Assembly: GCA_002308775.1 (NCBI GenBank)
Contig: DBVT01000057.1
Location: 1-12,484, forward strand
Source: Mageeibacillus sp. UBA1257
GTDB lineage: Bacteria > Bacillota > Clostridia > UBA1212 > UBA1257
Length of the DNA stretch: 12,484 bases
Direction: 5' to 3'
The notes beneath the pieces were generated by a model. The model saw only the letters and a program-made list of their open reading frames with translations. It was not told where the DNA came from and did no database searches. The translations under genes were made by a program, and so were the position numbers. Each line of letters starts with the position of its first letter. The stretch's first letter is position 1. Of this stretch, positions 7,621 through 12,484 are shown one piece after another.

Positions 7621-7640
7621 CGTATTTGTCCTTTTATACG
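7621..7640. promoter_or_regulatory. Inverted repeat at the epimerase operon start, candidate operator
   Basis: CGTAT (7621-7625) and ATACG (7636-7640) separated by 10 nt. With the -10 box at 7644-7649, transcription should begin near 7637, so the dyad covers about +1 to +17. The left arm in context, GTCGTATTTGT (7619-7629), matches 9 of 11 bases of the TTCGTATTTTT arm upstream of the AraC gene. This suggests the same regulator. Confidence 0.45.
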
Positions 7641-7643
7641 GTC

Positions 7644-7672
7644 ATTGTATATTAAATATATGAGATTGTCAA
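7644..7672 (-). promoter_or_regulatory. Sigma70-type promoter of the epimerase-DUF4434 operon
   Basis: On the minus strand a perfect TTGACA (complement of 7667-7672), a 17-nt spacer and TACAAT (complement of 7644-7649). The spacer contains a 13-nt AT-only palindrome (7648-7660) that could bend or bind protein. Confidence 0.8.
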
Positions 7673-7828
7673 TGAGATCGACTGCCTTCGGGTGATCTTT
7701 GAAATGGCGTGATCTTGCGAAATACTTGGTTGTTTTTGTGTGTTTTTGGGCTTTTTTACGCTCTTTCGGGCTTCTTTTTACCTTCGGTTTGTCTTCATTT
7801 TTTCTTCTTTTGTTCTTTCCGCGGATCG
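7673..7828. other. Divergent intergenic region, T-rich on the plus strand, no gene seen
   Basis: This is the core of the 308-nt gap between the epimerase and the URO-D-like gene. The sequence is strongly T-rich with G runs on the plus strand. It has loose internal repeats: 'gggcttttttacgctcttt' and 'gggcttctttttaccttcgg' start 25 nt apart. A lysine-rich open frame on the minus strand here starts with TTG, has no ribosome binding site and overlaps both promoters, so it is not accepted. The tract just upstream of the plus-strand promoter could act as an UP-like element. Confidence 0.5.
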
Positions 7829-7856
7829 TTGACAAAAGCCCCCGAAATGGTATAAT
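7829..7856 (+). promoter_or_regulatory. Consensus sigma70-type promoter of the URO-D-like gene
   Basis: TTGACA at 7829-7834, a 16-nt spacer, and TATAAT at 7851-7856: 12 of 12 consensus bases. Transcription is expected near 7863, giving a ~40-nt leader with AAGGAG at 7890-7895, 7 nt before the ATG. This implies strong expression unless repressed. Confidence 0.85.
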
Positions 7857-7902
7857 TCAAGCAGAATCTTTTTGTTTTGAATCGTTTTGAAGGAGACCGA
7901 CC

Positions 7903-8964
7903 ATGACGACTTATGAACGTTTTAAGAGGATGTACGGGCACAAAGAGGCTGACAGGATCCCGATCATCGACGGCCCGTGGGAAGGCACGATAAGACGCTG
8001 GCACAATGAAGGACTTCCGAAAAATGCAGACTGGCGCGAATATTTCGACATCGACTTGGTCGAGGGCATCGGCGTCGACATCTCTCCCCGCTACGAAGTT
8101 AAGATCCTCGAGGAAACTGACCGCTATGTCATCTCCACTACCCCCTGGGGCGTCACGCTCAAAAATTTCAAGGAACTCGATTCAACGCCCGAATTCATAG
8201 ATTACAAAGTGACAGATCCCTCCGTCTGGGCAGATGCGAAATCGCGCATGCTGCGCCTCGAAGACGACCGCATTCCCTGGCAATATTTAAAAGAAAACTA
8301 CGACAAATGGCGCGCCGAAGGCAGATGGCTCACGGCGAATTTCTGGTTCGGTTTCGACGTCACTCACTCCTGGATGGCAGGCACTGAAACCGTTCTGATC
8401 GCGATGTACGAAGACCCCGACTGGGTGCGCGACATGTTCGACACTTATCTCGACTGCTGCATCGCCCTGTTTGACCGGATCTGGGACGCCGGATACCGTT
8501 TCGACGAAATTTACTGGCCTGACGACATGGGCTACAAGGGCACAACTTTCTTTTCCAATGAATTCTACCGCGAGCTTCTGAAACCATCGCACAAACGCGC
8601 CGTTGACTGGGCACACGACCACGGTGTCTACGCCCATCTCCACTCATGCGGCAATGTCATGTCAAGGATCGACGACCTCGTCGAGATCGGCATCGACTGC
8701 CTCAACCCCCTCGAGGTCAAAGCCGGCATGGATCCTGTCGCGCTCAAAAAGCAATACGGCGACCGCCTCGCTCTGCACGGCGGCATCAACGCCGTCCTCT
8801 GGGATGACAAAGACGCGATCGTCTCCGCCATCCGCGAAACCGTCCCGATCCTCAAGGAGAACGGAGGCTATATCTTCTCTTCCGACCATTCCATTCCCAA
8901 TTCAGTTTCGTTTGAAAATATGAAAGCGATCATGCAGACGGTGAAAGAGTGCGGGAGGTATTGA
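7903..8964 (+). CDS. Uroporphyrinogen decarboxylase (URO-D) superfamily protein, probably not HemE
   Basis: 353-residue barrel protein of the URO-D/corrinoid-methyltransferase (MtaA/CmuA-like) superfamily. It opens with the family start 'TTYERFKRMYGHKEADRIPI'. It contains 'DEIYWPDDMGYKGTTFFS' (201-218), 'HLHSCGNV' (245-252), which carries the His-x-Cys metal-binding motif of the methyltransferase branch, 'DCLNPLE' (265-271), 'LALHGGIN' (289-296) and 'GGYIFSSDHSIPNSVSFENM' (321-340). In methyltransferase members the His and Cys bind zinc that activates a thiol. HemE-type enzymes lack this HxC, so haem synthesis is unlikely, and no haem genes are nearby. No corrinoid-protein gene is in the window, so the methyl donor and acceptor are unknown. 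It is monocistronic, with its own consensus promoter, and is followed by a long repeat region. Such stand-alone copies are common in sugar-rich gene neighbourhoods of gut anaerobes. Confidence 0.85.
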   Translation: MTTYERFKRMYGHKEADRIPIIDGPWEGTIRRWHNEGLPKNADWREYFDIDLVEGIGVDISPRYEVKILEETDRYVISTTPWGVTLKNFKELDSTPEFIDYKVTDPSVWADAKSRMLRLEDDRIPWQYLKENYDKWRAEGRWLTANFWFGFDVTHSWMAGTETVLIAMYEDPDWVRDMFDTYLDCCIALFDRIWDAGYRFDEIYWPDDMGYKGTTFFSNEFYRELLKPSHKRAVDWAHDHGVYAHLHSCGNVMSRIDDLVEIGIDCLNPLEVKAGMDPVALKKQYGDRLALHGGINAVLWDDKDAIVSAIRETVPILKENGGYIFSSDHSIPNSVSFENMKAIMQTVKECGRY

Positions 8965-8988
8965 TAAGGAAAACAGGCGAAAGATGTT

Positions 8989-9051
8989 ACGCCACCTTTG
9001 TGGCGCCATCCCAACGGAAGTTGTTGCGGCCGTTGGCCGCCATCCCAACGA
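8989..9051. repeat. GC-rich double-hairpin intergenic repeat, copy A
   Basis: A 63-nt element starting 24 nt after the URO-D-like gene. It contains two hairpin modules, each followed by the same tail: CGCCAC-CTTT-GTGGCG then CCATCCCAACG, and GCGGCC-GTT-GGCCGC then CATCCCAACG, joined by GAAGTTGTT. Copy B at 9127-9188 is identical except for one missing A. The design resembles REP/BIME-type palindromic repeats. It contains no credible gene; in one minus-strand frame it reads as a repeated GWRPTAATTSVG-like peptide, which looks like a by-product. Confidence 0.85.
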
Positions 9052-9126
9052 AATCATCCACATTATTAAGTTGTTGCGCTTGGAAATAGTTCCATTCCAC
9101 GAGAAAATGAATGTTTTGGAGCGGTC

Positions 9127-9188
9127 ACGCCACCTTTGTGGCGCCATCCCACGGAAGTTGTTGCGGCCGTTGGCCGCCATCCCAACGA
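9127..9188. repeat. GC-rich double-hairpin intergenic repeat, copy B
   Basis: Second copy, 138 nt from the first and in the same orientation, with the same two hairpins and CATCCCAACG tails. It differs from copy A by a single A deletion after the first CATCCC. The 75 nt between the copies is AT-rich and includes another AAGTTGTTGCG (9069-9079) and a TGGAA/TTCCA dyad (9081-9094), perhaps the remains of a further unit. Confidence 0.85.
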
Positions 9189-9225
9189 TTTTTGACTAAA
9201 ATGGAGCGGATCGCGGCGTTCAAAA

Positions 9226-9620
9226 CAACAATTTCCTTGCGACAAAACAAATTGTTGATTTTGTATCCCCCAAAAAACAACATAATCTGCCAAGATGTGA
9301 GAGATGTTGATTCAAATCGCCTGTGCAGTCAACATCTTTTTAGCTTTTGAAAAAATGTTGTCCCTTTCGCTCAAAATGAACAACAAAAACTTGGAAAGCT
9401 AACAAAATGTTGTTCGTGTATTGTAACCAAATCAACATTTTTGTGTATTGCCGAAAAAATGTTGTCTCCTCTGCTCTAAAAAGACAACAAAAAACTGTTA
9501 TTTGCAAAAAGTGTTGTTCTTTTTTCCTTTCTCTAATCAACATTTTTTTGAACTTGCAAAGTATGTTGATTCTCTGTCCTGAATCAATCAACAAAAATGT
9601 CAAATTGTGCAAAAATGTTG
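9226..9620. repeat. 52-bp periodic array of eight CAACA...TGTTG modules
   Basis: Eight modules of CAACA-N21/22-TGTTG lie at 9226-9257, 9278-9309, 9330-9360, 9381-9412, 9433-9464, 9485-9516, 9538-9568 and 9589-9620. They are separated by seven gaps of 20 nt (one of 21). TGTTG recurs at intervals of 52, 51, 52, 52, 52, 52 and 52 nt; CAACA at 52, 52, 51, 52, 52, 53 and 51. Only the pentamers are invariant. Module interiors are A/T-tract-rich, and the right half of several reads like TTGC-A-rich-TGTTG. The 20-nt gaps share little. Some dyads extend to AGATGTTGA/TCAACATCT or CAACATTTTT/AAAAATGTTG. No credible ORF or RNA family is recognised. The last module ends exactly where the terminator-like repeats begin. 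Confidence 0.85.
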
Positions 9621-9920
9621 TCAAAACCCCGAAACGCACCCTTCTTTAAGGCGTTTTGGGGTTTAATTATTGCACTAATGTATTCAAAACCCCGAAACGC
9701 ACCCTTCTTTAAGGCGTTTTGGGGTTTAATTATTGCACTAATGTATTCAAAACCCCCGAAACGCACCCTTGTTTAAGGCGTTTTGGGGCTTAATTATTGC
9801 ACTAATGTATTCAAAACCCCCGAAACGCACCATTATGTAAGGCGTTTTGGGGCTTAATTATTGCACTAATGTATTCAAAACCCCCGAAACGCACCCTTCT
9901 TTAAGGCGTTTCGGGGGTTC
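9621..9920. repeat. Five tandem 63-64 bp copies of a terminator-like hairpin unit beside tRNA-Arg
   Basis: Copies start at 9621, 9684, 9747, 9811 and 9875; the first two are 63 bp, the next two 64 bp (an extra C), and the last is cut at 46 bp by the tRNA side. Each has a ~14-bp stem (AAACCCCGAAACGC or AACCCCCGAAACGC with GCGTTTTGGGG-type right arm), a 13-nt loop, and a 20-nt linker TAATTATTGCACTAATGTAT that is the same in all four complete copies. The linker contains a near-palindrome, ATTAtTGCAcTAAT. Only the copy next to the tRNA pairs perfectly. In copies 1-4 the right arm has T in place of C, giving G-U in plus-strand RNA but A-C in minus-strand RNA. Copy 4 has a different loop. The array looks like expansion of the tRNA terminator. 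Confidence 0.9.
9879..9919 (-). terminator. Intrinsic terminator of tRNA-Arg (last copy of the tandem array)
   Basis: A perfect 14-bp stem (AACCCCCGAAACGC at 9879-9892, GCGTTTCGGGGGTT at 9906-9919) with a 13-nt loop lies 10 nt after the encoded CCA of the leftward tRNA. In that direction it is followed by TTTTGAATA, giving a short T tract. Confidence 0.75.
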
Positions 9921-9929
9921 TCATTATTC

Positions 9930-10006
9930 TGGCGTTCCCGATGCGATTCGAACGCACGACCTTTCGCTTAGGAGGCGAATGCTCTATCCTGCTGAGCTAC
10001 GGGAAC
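9930..10006 (-). tRNA. tRNA-Arg (anticodon CCU), CCA encoded
   Basis: The 77-nt cloverleaf is complete on the minus strand. The acceptor stem is GTTCCCG/CGGGAAC, followed by discriminator G and encoded CCA (complement of 9930-9932). The D arm contains AGCTCAGCAGGATAGAGC. The anticodon stem TTCGC/GCGAA closes the loop CTCCTAA, with anticodon CCT at the complement of 9970-9972, which reads the Arg codon AGG. The T arm has GTTCGAATC. It has its own promoter (10020-10048) and terminator hairpin (9879-9919). Confidence 0.97.
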
Positions 10007-10019
10007 ATCAGCAATGTGC

Positions 10020-10048
10020 ATTTTACTTACGGCAAGGAGGTTTGTCAA
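10020..10048 (-). promoter_or_regulatory. Sigma70-type promoter of tRNA-Arg
   Basis: On the minus strand TTGACA (complement of 10043-10048), a 17-nt spacer and TAAAAT (complement of 10020-10025). This places the transcription start about 7 nt before the mature 5' end at 10006, as expected for a monocistronic tRNA gene. Confidence 0.8.
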
Positions 10049-10138
10049 GTATTTTTGAGAGGAAGGGCCTCTTGCCCGTGGAAAAAGAGGTGAAATTGTG
10101 TTATTATTAGCGGGATTGAGTGTAAGGAGGTTTGCGCA

Positions 10139-10861
10139 ATGGATACGGTGAAGATCGACAGCAAAAATGTGAAAATGATCGCCCACAGGGGGCTTTCGGG
10201 ACTTGAGAAGGAAAACACGGCGGCAGCGTTCGTGGCGGCGGGAAACAGGCAGAAATATTTCGGCATAGAGACTGACGTGCACACGACGAAGGACGGAAAA
10301 TTCATCATTTTACACGACGCGGATCTGAAGAGGGTCGCGAATGTTGATTTGAACGTCGAGCAGGCGGAGCTGGCCGAGTCGCAGAGCCATGTGATGATAA
10401 ACTGGCACGGAAAAGCTCCGAGAACGGATTACAGGACGCCCGCACTGGAGGATTACCTCGAAATATGTAAGAAATACGGCAAGCATGCGATCCTGGAAAT
10501 AAAATGCGATATGGATGAGCCCACTCTCGCGGGAATGTTCGAAATAATAAAAGACTACGGGATGTTTGACGACACGGTGATCATTTCGTTCATCGCGGAT
10601 GTCCTTGTCAGGGTACGTAAAATGTTCCCCGACTTCCCCATCCAGTTCCTCACAGGCGGATGCGACGAAAAAACCGTGGAGTTCCTCGAAAAGAACCGCT
10701 TCGGTCTTGATATCTACTATCCGAGTCTGACTGAAGATATGATAAAACTGCTGCACTCAAAAGGCATCGAGGTCAATATCTGGACTTGCGACAGCAAAGA
10801 GGACGCGGAAAAATATATCGCTTGGGGCGTCGATTATATAACATCAAACATACTCGAATGA
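10139..10861 (+). CDS. Glycerophosphodiester phosphodiesterase (GDPD family)
   Basis: Metal-dependent TIM-barrel enzyme that hydrolyses glycerophosphodiesters to glycerol-3-phosphate and an alcohol. All signature residues are visible: 'AHRG' (15-18, His16/Arg17), 'ENT' (25-27), 'GIETDVHTTKDG' (42-53, Glu44 and Asp46 as metal ligands), 'LHDADLKR' (58-65, catalytic His59), 'AILEIK' (117-122) and the C-terminal 'VNIWTCDS' and 'DYITSN' strands. At 240 residues with no signal peptide it is the short cytoplasmic type, as in UgpQ. The start is secure: AAGGAGG at 10124-10130 with 8-nt spacing. It lies 132 nt from the divergent tRNA-Arg; a TATTAT at 10102-10107 with a poor TGGAAA -35 could be its promoter. 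The MATE gene starts 70 nt downstream on the same strand. Confidence 0.94.
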   Translation: MDTVKIDSKNVKMIAHRGLSGLEKENTAAAFVAAGNRQKYFGIETDVHTTKDGKFIILHDADLKRVANVDLNVEQAELAESQSHVMINWHGKAPRTDYRTPALEDYLEICKKYGKHAILEIKCDMDEPTLAGMFEIIKDYGMFDDTVIISFIADVLVRVRKMFPDFPIQFLTGGCDEKTVEFLEKNRFGLDIYYPSLTEDMIKLLHSKGIEVNIWTCDSKEDAEKYIAWGVDYITSNILE

Positions 10862-10870
10862 GAAAACGTA

Positions 10871-10932
10871 TCCGGGCGGAGATCGCCCTGATCTGACTTG
10901 CGGATTTTAACTGATTGGAACTGACCGCCGGA
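10871..10932 (+). promoter_or_regulatory. Possible alternative RNA pairing at the MATE start
   Basis: TCCGGGCGG (10871-10879) can pair locally, GGGCG with CGCCC (10884-10888). It can also pair with CCGCCGGA (10925-10932), which runs directly into the MATE start codon, with one bulged G. A switch between the two would expose or hide the start. The MATE gene lacks a good Shine-Dalgarno sequence, which makes this more plausible, but it rests on short pairings only. Confidence 0.25.
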
Positions 10933-12350
10933 TGAAACTGTTTGCGAGAAGAGACGAAAATATTCTCGAAGGAAAACTGCTGCCGAAGATAATCTATTTC
11001 GTGCTGCCGCTGATGCTGACGAACCTTTTGCAGGTGCTCTACAACGCGGCGGACATGGTGGTGGTGGGACTTTCCGACACAGAGGGAGCGCTGGGATCGA
11101 TCGGCACGACAGGCGCCATGATCAACCTGATACTCAATATTTTCATGGGATTTTCCGTCGGAACGAACGTCGTCGTCGCAAAAAATATCGGAAAAGGAGA
11201 CCGCGAAGCGACAGAGAAAGCAGTCCACACTTCCCTGCTTCTCGGCCTGTTCCTGGGTATAGTCTGCATGATCGTAGGAATATTCATAAGCAGACCTACG
11301 CTGGCTCTTTTGGGCGACCAGGGAACGATCCTCGATCTTGCGACAAAATATACGGTAATATATTTCATAGGCGTACCGTTTATTTCACTTACAAACTATC
11401 TGATAGCAATATTCAGAGCAAAGGGAGATACGATGACTCCGCTGTATATTTTAACAGCGACAGGACTTTTGAACGTGGGTCTGAATCTGCTTTTCGTGCT
11501 CGCTTTTAAAATGGATGTCGACGGTGTCGCGTGGCCTACGGTCATCTCGAATATTGCCTCGACGGTGCTCTTCGGCATAAGCCTCTCGCGCAGCGAAAGC
11601 TGGTGCAAACTGAACTTCCGCAAGCTTAAGATCGACAAAACAGCGCTCAAGAGCATACTTTTCGTCGGACTCCCGGCAGGCGTACAGGGTGCGCTTTTCT
11701 CGCTTTCAAACATGCTCATCCAGTCTTCAATAATAACTGTCAACAACACCCTCTGCCCCGGCGGCTCTGACATAATCGACGGAAATACCGCCGCAAGCAG
11801 CCTCGAGGGATTCGCGTATACCGCACAGAACTCCGTTTATCAGGCCGCAGTCACTTTTACGAGCCAGCATTACGGGGCGAAAAAATATGAGCGCATCAAG
11901 AAAGTCATCGCGAACTGCTATCTCGTCACATTTGTCATCGCGTTTCTTGCAGGCGGCATCATCATTCTCTTAAGGAACCCCCTCGTATCCCTTTATTCCG
12001 TAAGATCGGAACTCGCGGTCAAAGCCGCAATGACGAGGATCTTTATTATGATGATCCCGTATTGTACGTTGGCCTTTATGGAAACGGGCTCCGGCATCCT
12101 CCGCGGCCTCGGAAAATCGCTCACCTCCACCATCGTTTCCCTCGTTGGGATCTGCATCCTCCGCGTCTTATGGATATTCACCGTTTTCGCGAAATACCGG
12201 ACGCTCGAATCTGTTTTCATTTCCTATCCCCTTTCGTGGACAGCGACCGCCGCCGTTCATTTCACTTTGTCAATGATCGTCCTGCACCGGCTGATCAGGA
12301 ATTCGAAGAAAAACGACGTTAAAATCGCCGAAGAAGCAGGCGAAAAGTAA
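10932..12350 (+). CDS. MATE-family efflux transporter
   Basis: Inner-membrane multidrug/toxin extrusion protein, a Na+- or H+-coupled antiporter with 12 helices in two bundles. Length 472 is typical. The N-terminus follows the family pattern: 'ENILEGKLLPKIIYFVLPLMLTNLLQVLYNAADMVVVG' (9-46). It continues with 'GFSVGTNVVVAKNIGKGDRE', 'IFRAKGDTMTPLYILTATGLLNVGLNLLFV', and, after a cytoplasmic linker ('KLNFRKLKIDKTALKSILFVGLPAGVQGALFSLSN'), the second-half signature 'AYTAQNSVYQAAVTFTSQHYGAKKYERIKK', then 'MMIPYCTLAFMETGSGILRGLGKSLTSTI'. The C-terminal tail is charged (NSKKNDVKIAEEAGEK). The start at 10932 suits the protein pattern but has only a weak GGA upstream, and the leader may be structured. 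It is probably co-transcribed with GDPD. The substrate is unknown. Confidence 0.94.
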   Translation: MKLFARRDENILEGKLLPKIIYFVLPLMLTNLLQVLYNAADMVVVGLSDTEGALGSIGTTGAMINLILNIFMGFSVGTNVVVAKNIGKGDREATEKAVHTSLLLGLFLGIVCMIVGIFISRPTLALLGDQGTILDLATKYTVIYFIGVPFISLTNYLIAIFRAKGDTMTPLYILTATGLLNVGLNLLFVLAFKMDVDGVAWPTVISNIASTVLFGISLSRSESWCKLNFRKLKIDKTALKSILFVGLPAGVQGALFSLSNMLIQSSIITVNNTLCPGGSDIIDGNTAASSLEGFAYTAQNSVYQAAVTFTSQHYGAKKYERIKKVIANCYLVTFVIAFLAGGIIILLRNPLVSLYSVRSELAVKAAMTRIFIMMIPYCTLAFMETGSGILRGLGKSLTSTIVSLVGICILRVLWIFTVFAKYRTLESVFISYPLSWTATAAVHFTLSMIVLHRLIRNSKKNDVKIAEEAGEK

Positions 12351-12379
12351 GATAATCAATTCTGAATCGGTAAAAAAGC

Positions 12380-12408
12380 ACCCGCGCAGCGAGAGAGGCT
12401 GCGCGGGT
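12380..12408 (+). terminator. Intrinsic terminator after the MATE gene
   Basis: A perfect 11-bp stem (ACCCGCGCAGC at 12380-12390, GCTGCGCGGGT at 12398-12408) with a 7-nt loop, 30 nt after the stop codon. The following tract CTTTGACGCTT is only modestly T-rich. The remaining 76 nt to the window end show no gene start. Confidence 0.75.
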
Positions 12409-12484
12409 CTTTGACGCTTAAATGAAACTTTTTGTCGTTATGGCATTGACACTTTCAAAAACAGTTCGATGCGGAGCATCAACT

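Noticed and set aside
7563..7835. 90-aa Lys/Arg-rich minus-strand ORF
   Set aside because: TTG start, no ribosome binding site, overlaps the start of the epimerase gene and both divergent promoters; the basic content follows from the T-rich complementary strand.
7903..8964. Annotation as HemE uroporphyrinogen decarboxylase
   Set aside because: The HxC metal motif and the lack of haem genes nearby fit the methyltransferase-like branch better.
8902..9293. Minus-strand ORFs reading GWRPTAATTSVGWRHKGGV-like peptides
   Set aside because: Two overlapping frames arise from the GC-rich hairpin repeats; there is no start signal and coding is not conserved between copies because of the one-base deletion.
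9226..9620. CRISPR array
   Set aside because: Spacing is CRISPR-like, but the modules share only five bases at each end and no cas genes are present. It is reported as an unclassified periodic repeat.
9340..9639. 99-aa minus-strand ORF (and an 80-aa plus-strand one) across the 52-bp array
   Set aside because: A 52-bp period is not a multiple of three, composition is AT-tract-like, and no ribosome binding site is seen. The open frames are chance.
9584..9766. 60-aa minus-strand ORF with repeated FEYISAIIKPQNALKKGAFRG
   Set aside because: The repeat exists only because two tandem units are 63 bp; the 64-bp units break the frame. It has no support as a gene.
9847..10110. 87-aa plus-strand ORF containing GVPDAIRTHDLSLRRRMLYPAELREH
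   Set aside because: This peptide is the well-known false translation of the antisense strand of a tRNA gene; it overlaps tRNA-Arg and the terminator repeats.
9968..10282. 104-aa minus-strand ORF ending in DVPVAQQDRAFAS
   Set aside because: Also a classic tRNA-overlap artefact; it runs through the tRNA promoter and the GDPD gene.
12446..12480. TTGACA (12446-12451) and a GATGC/GCATC dyad (12468-12480) near the window end
   Set aside because: No acceptable -10 box lies 16-18 nt downstream and the window stops too soon to tell what follows.

Overview
The window looks like a chromosomal segment from an anaerobic, probably gut-associated bacterium. I favour an uncultured Clostridia-like Firmicute. 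The reasons are strong AGGAGG-type ribosome binding sites, near-consensus TTGACA/TATAAT promoters, a tRNA with encoded CCA, and a set of carbohydrate-related families (Gfo/Idh/MocA, AGE epimerase, DUF4434, URO-D-like, AraC/cupin) common in such genomes. The same families are also frequent in Lentisphaerota (Victivallales), so the assignment is tentative.

Layout. (1) Positions 1-229 hold the 3' part of a small heavy-metal-associated (HMA) domain protein, followed by a hairpin. (2) Positions 365-4310, minus strand, hold a three-gene operon read leftwards: Gfo/Idh/MocA oxidoreductase, EamA/DMT transporter, and a 576-aa protein with a deacetylase-like barrel. It starts from a sigma70-type promoter at 4361-4389. 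(3) Positions 4454-5335, plus strand, hold a divergent AraC/cupin regulator. A perfect 11-bp inverted repeat in the shared promoter region is the likely operator. (4) Positions 5436-7594, minus strand, hold a two-gene operon: an AGE-family sugar 2-epimerase followed 14 nt later by a DUF4434 barrel protein. Its promoter is TTGACA-17-TACAAT, and it has an inverted repeat at the start site that resembles the AraC operator arm. (5) Positions 7903-8964, plus strand, hold a URO-D-superfamily protein behind a perfect TTGACA-16-TATAAT promoter. (6) Positions 8965-9929 hold no credible gene but three different repeat systems in a row. (7) Positions 9930-10006, minus strand, hold tRNA-Arg(CCU) with its own promoter. 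(8) Positions 10139-12350, plus strand, hold a glycerophosphodiester phosphodiesterase and a MATE transporter, closed by a hairpin at 12380-12408.

How the genes fit together. The AraC regulator, the oxidoreductase operon and the epimerase/DUF4434 operon look like one intracellular sugar or sugar-derivative catabolic locus. The enzymes have no evident signal peptides, and the only transporter in the operon is DMT-type. Substrate cannot be read from the sequence. GDPD and MATE look like unrelated housekeeping and efflux genes.

The most unusual part is 8989-9920. It contains two copies of a GC-rich double-hairpin element. These are followed by an AT-rich array of eight CAACA-N21/22-TGTTG modules separated by 20-21 nt of variable sequence, with a period of almost exactly 52 bp over about 395 bp. 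Directly abutting this at 9621 are five tandem 63-64 bp copies of the tRNA's terminator hairpin. I know of no described element with the geometry of the 52-bp array.
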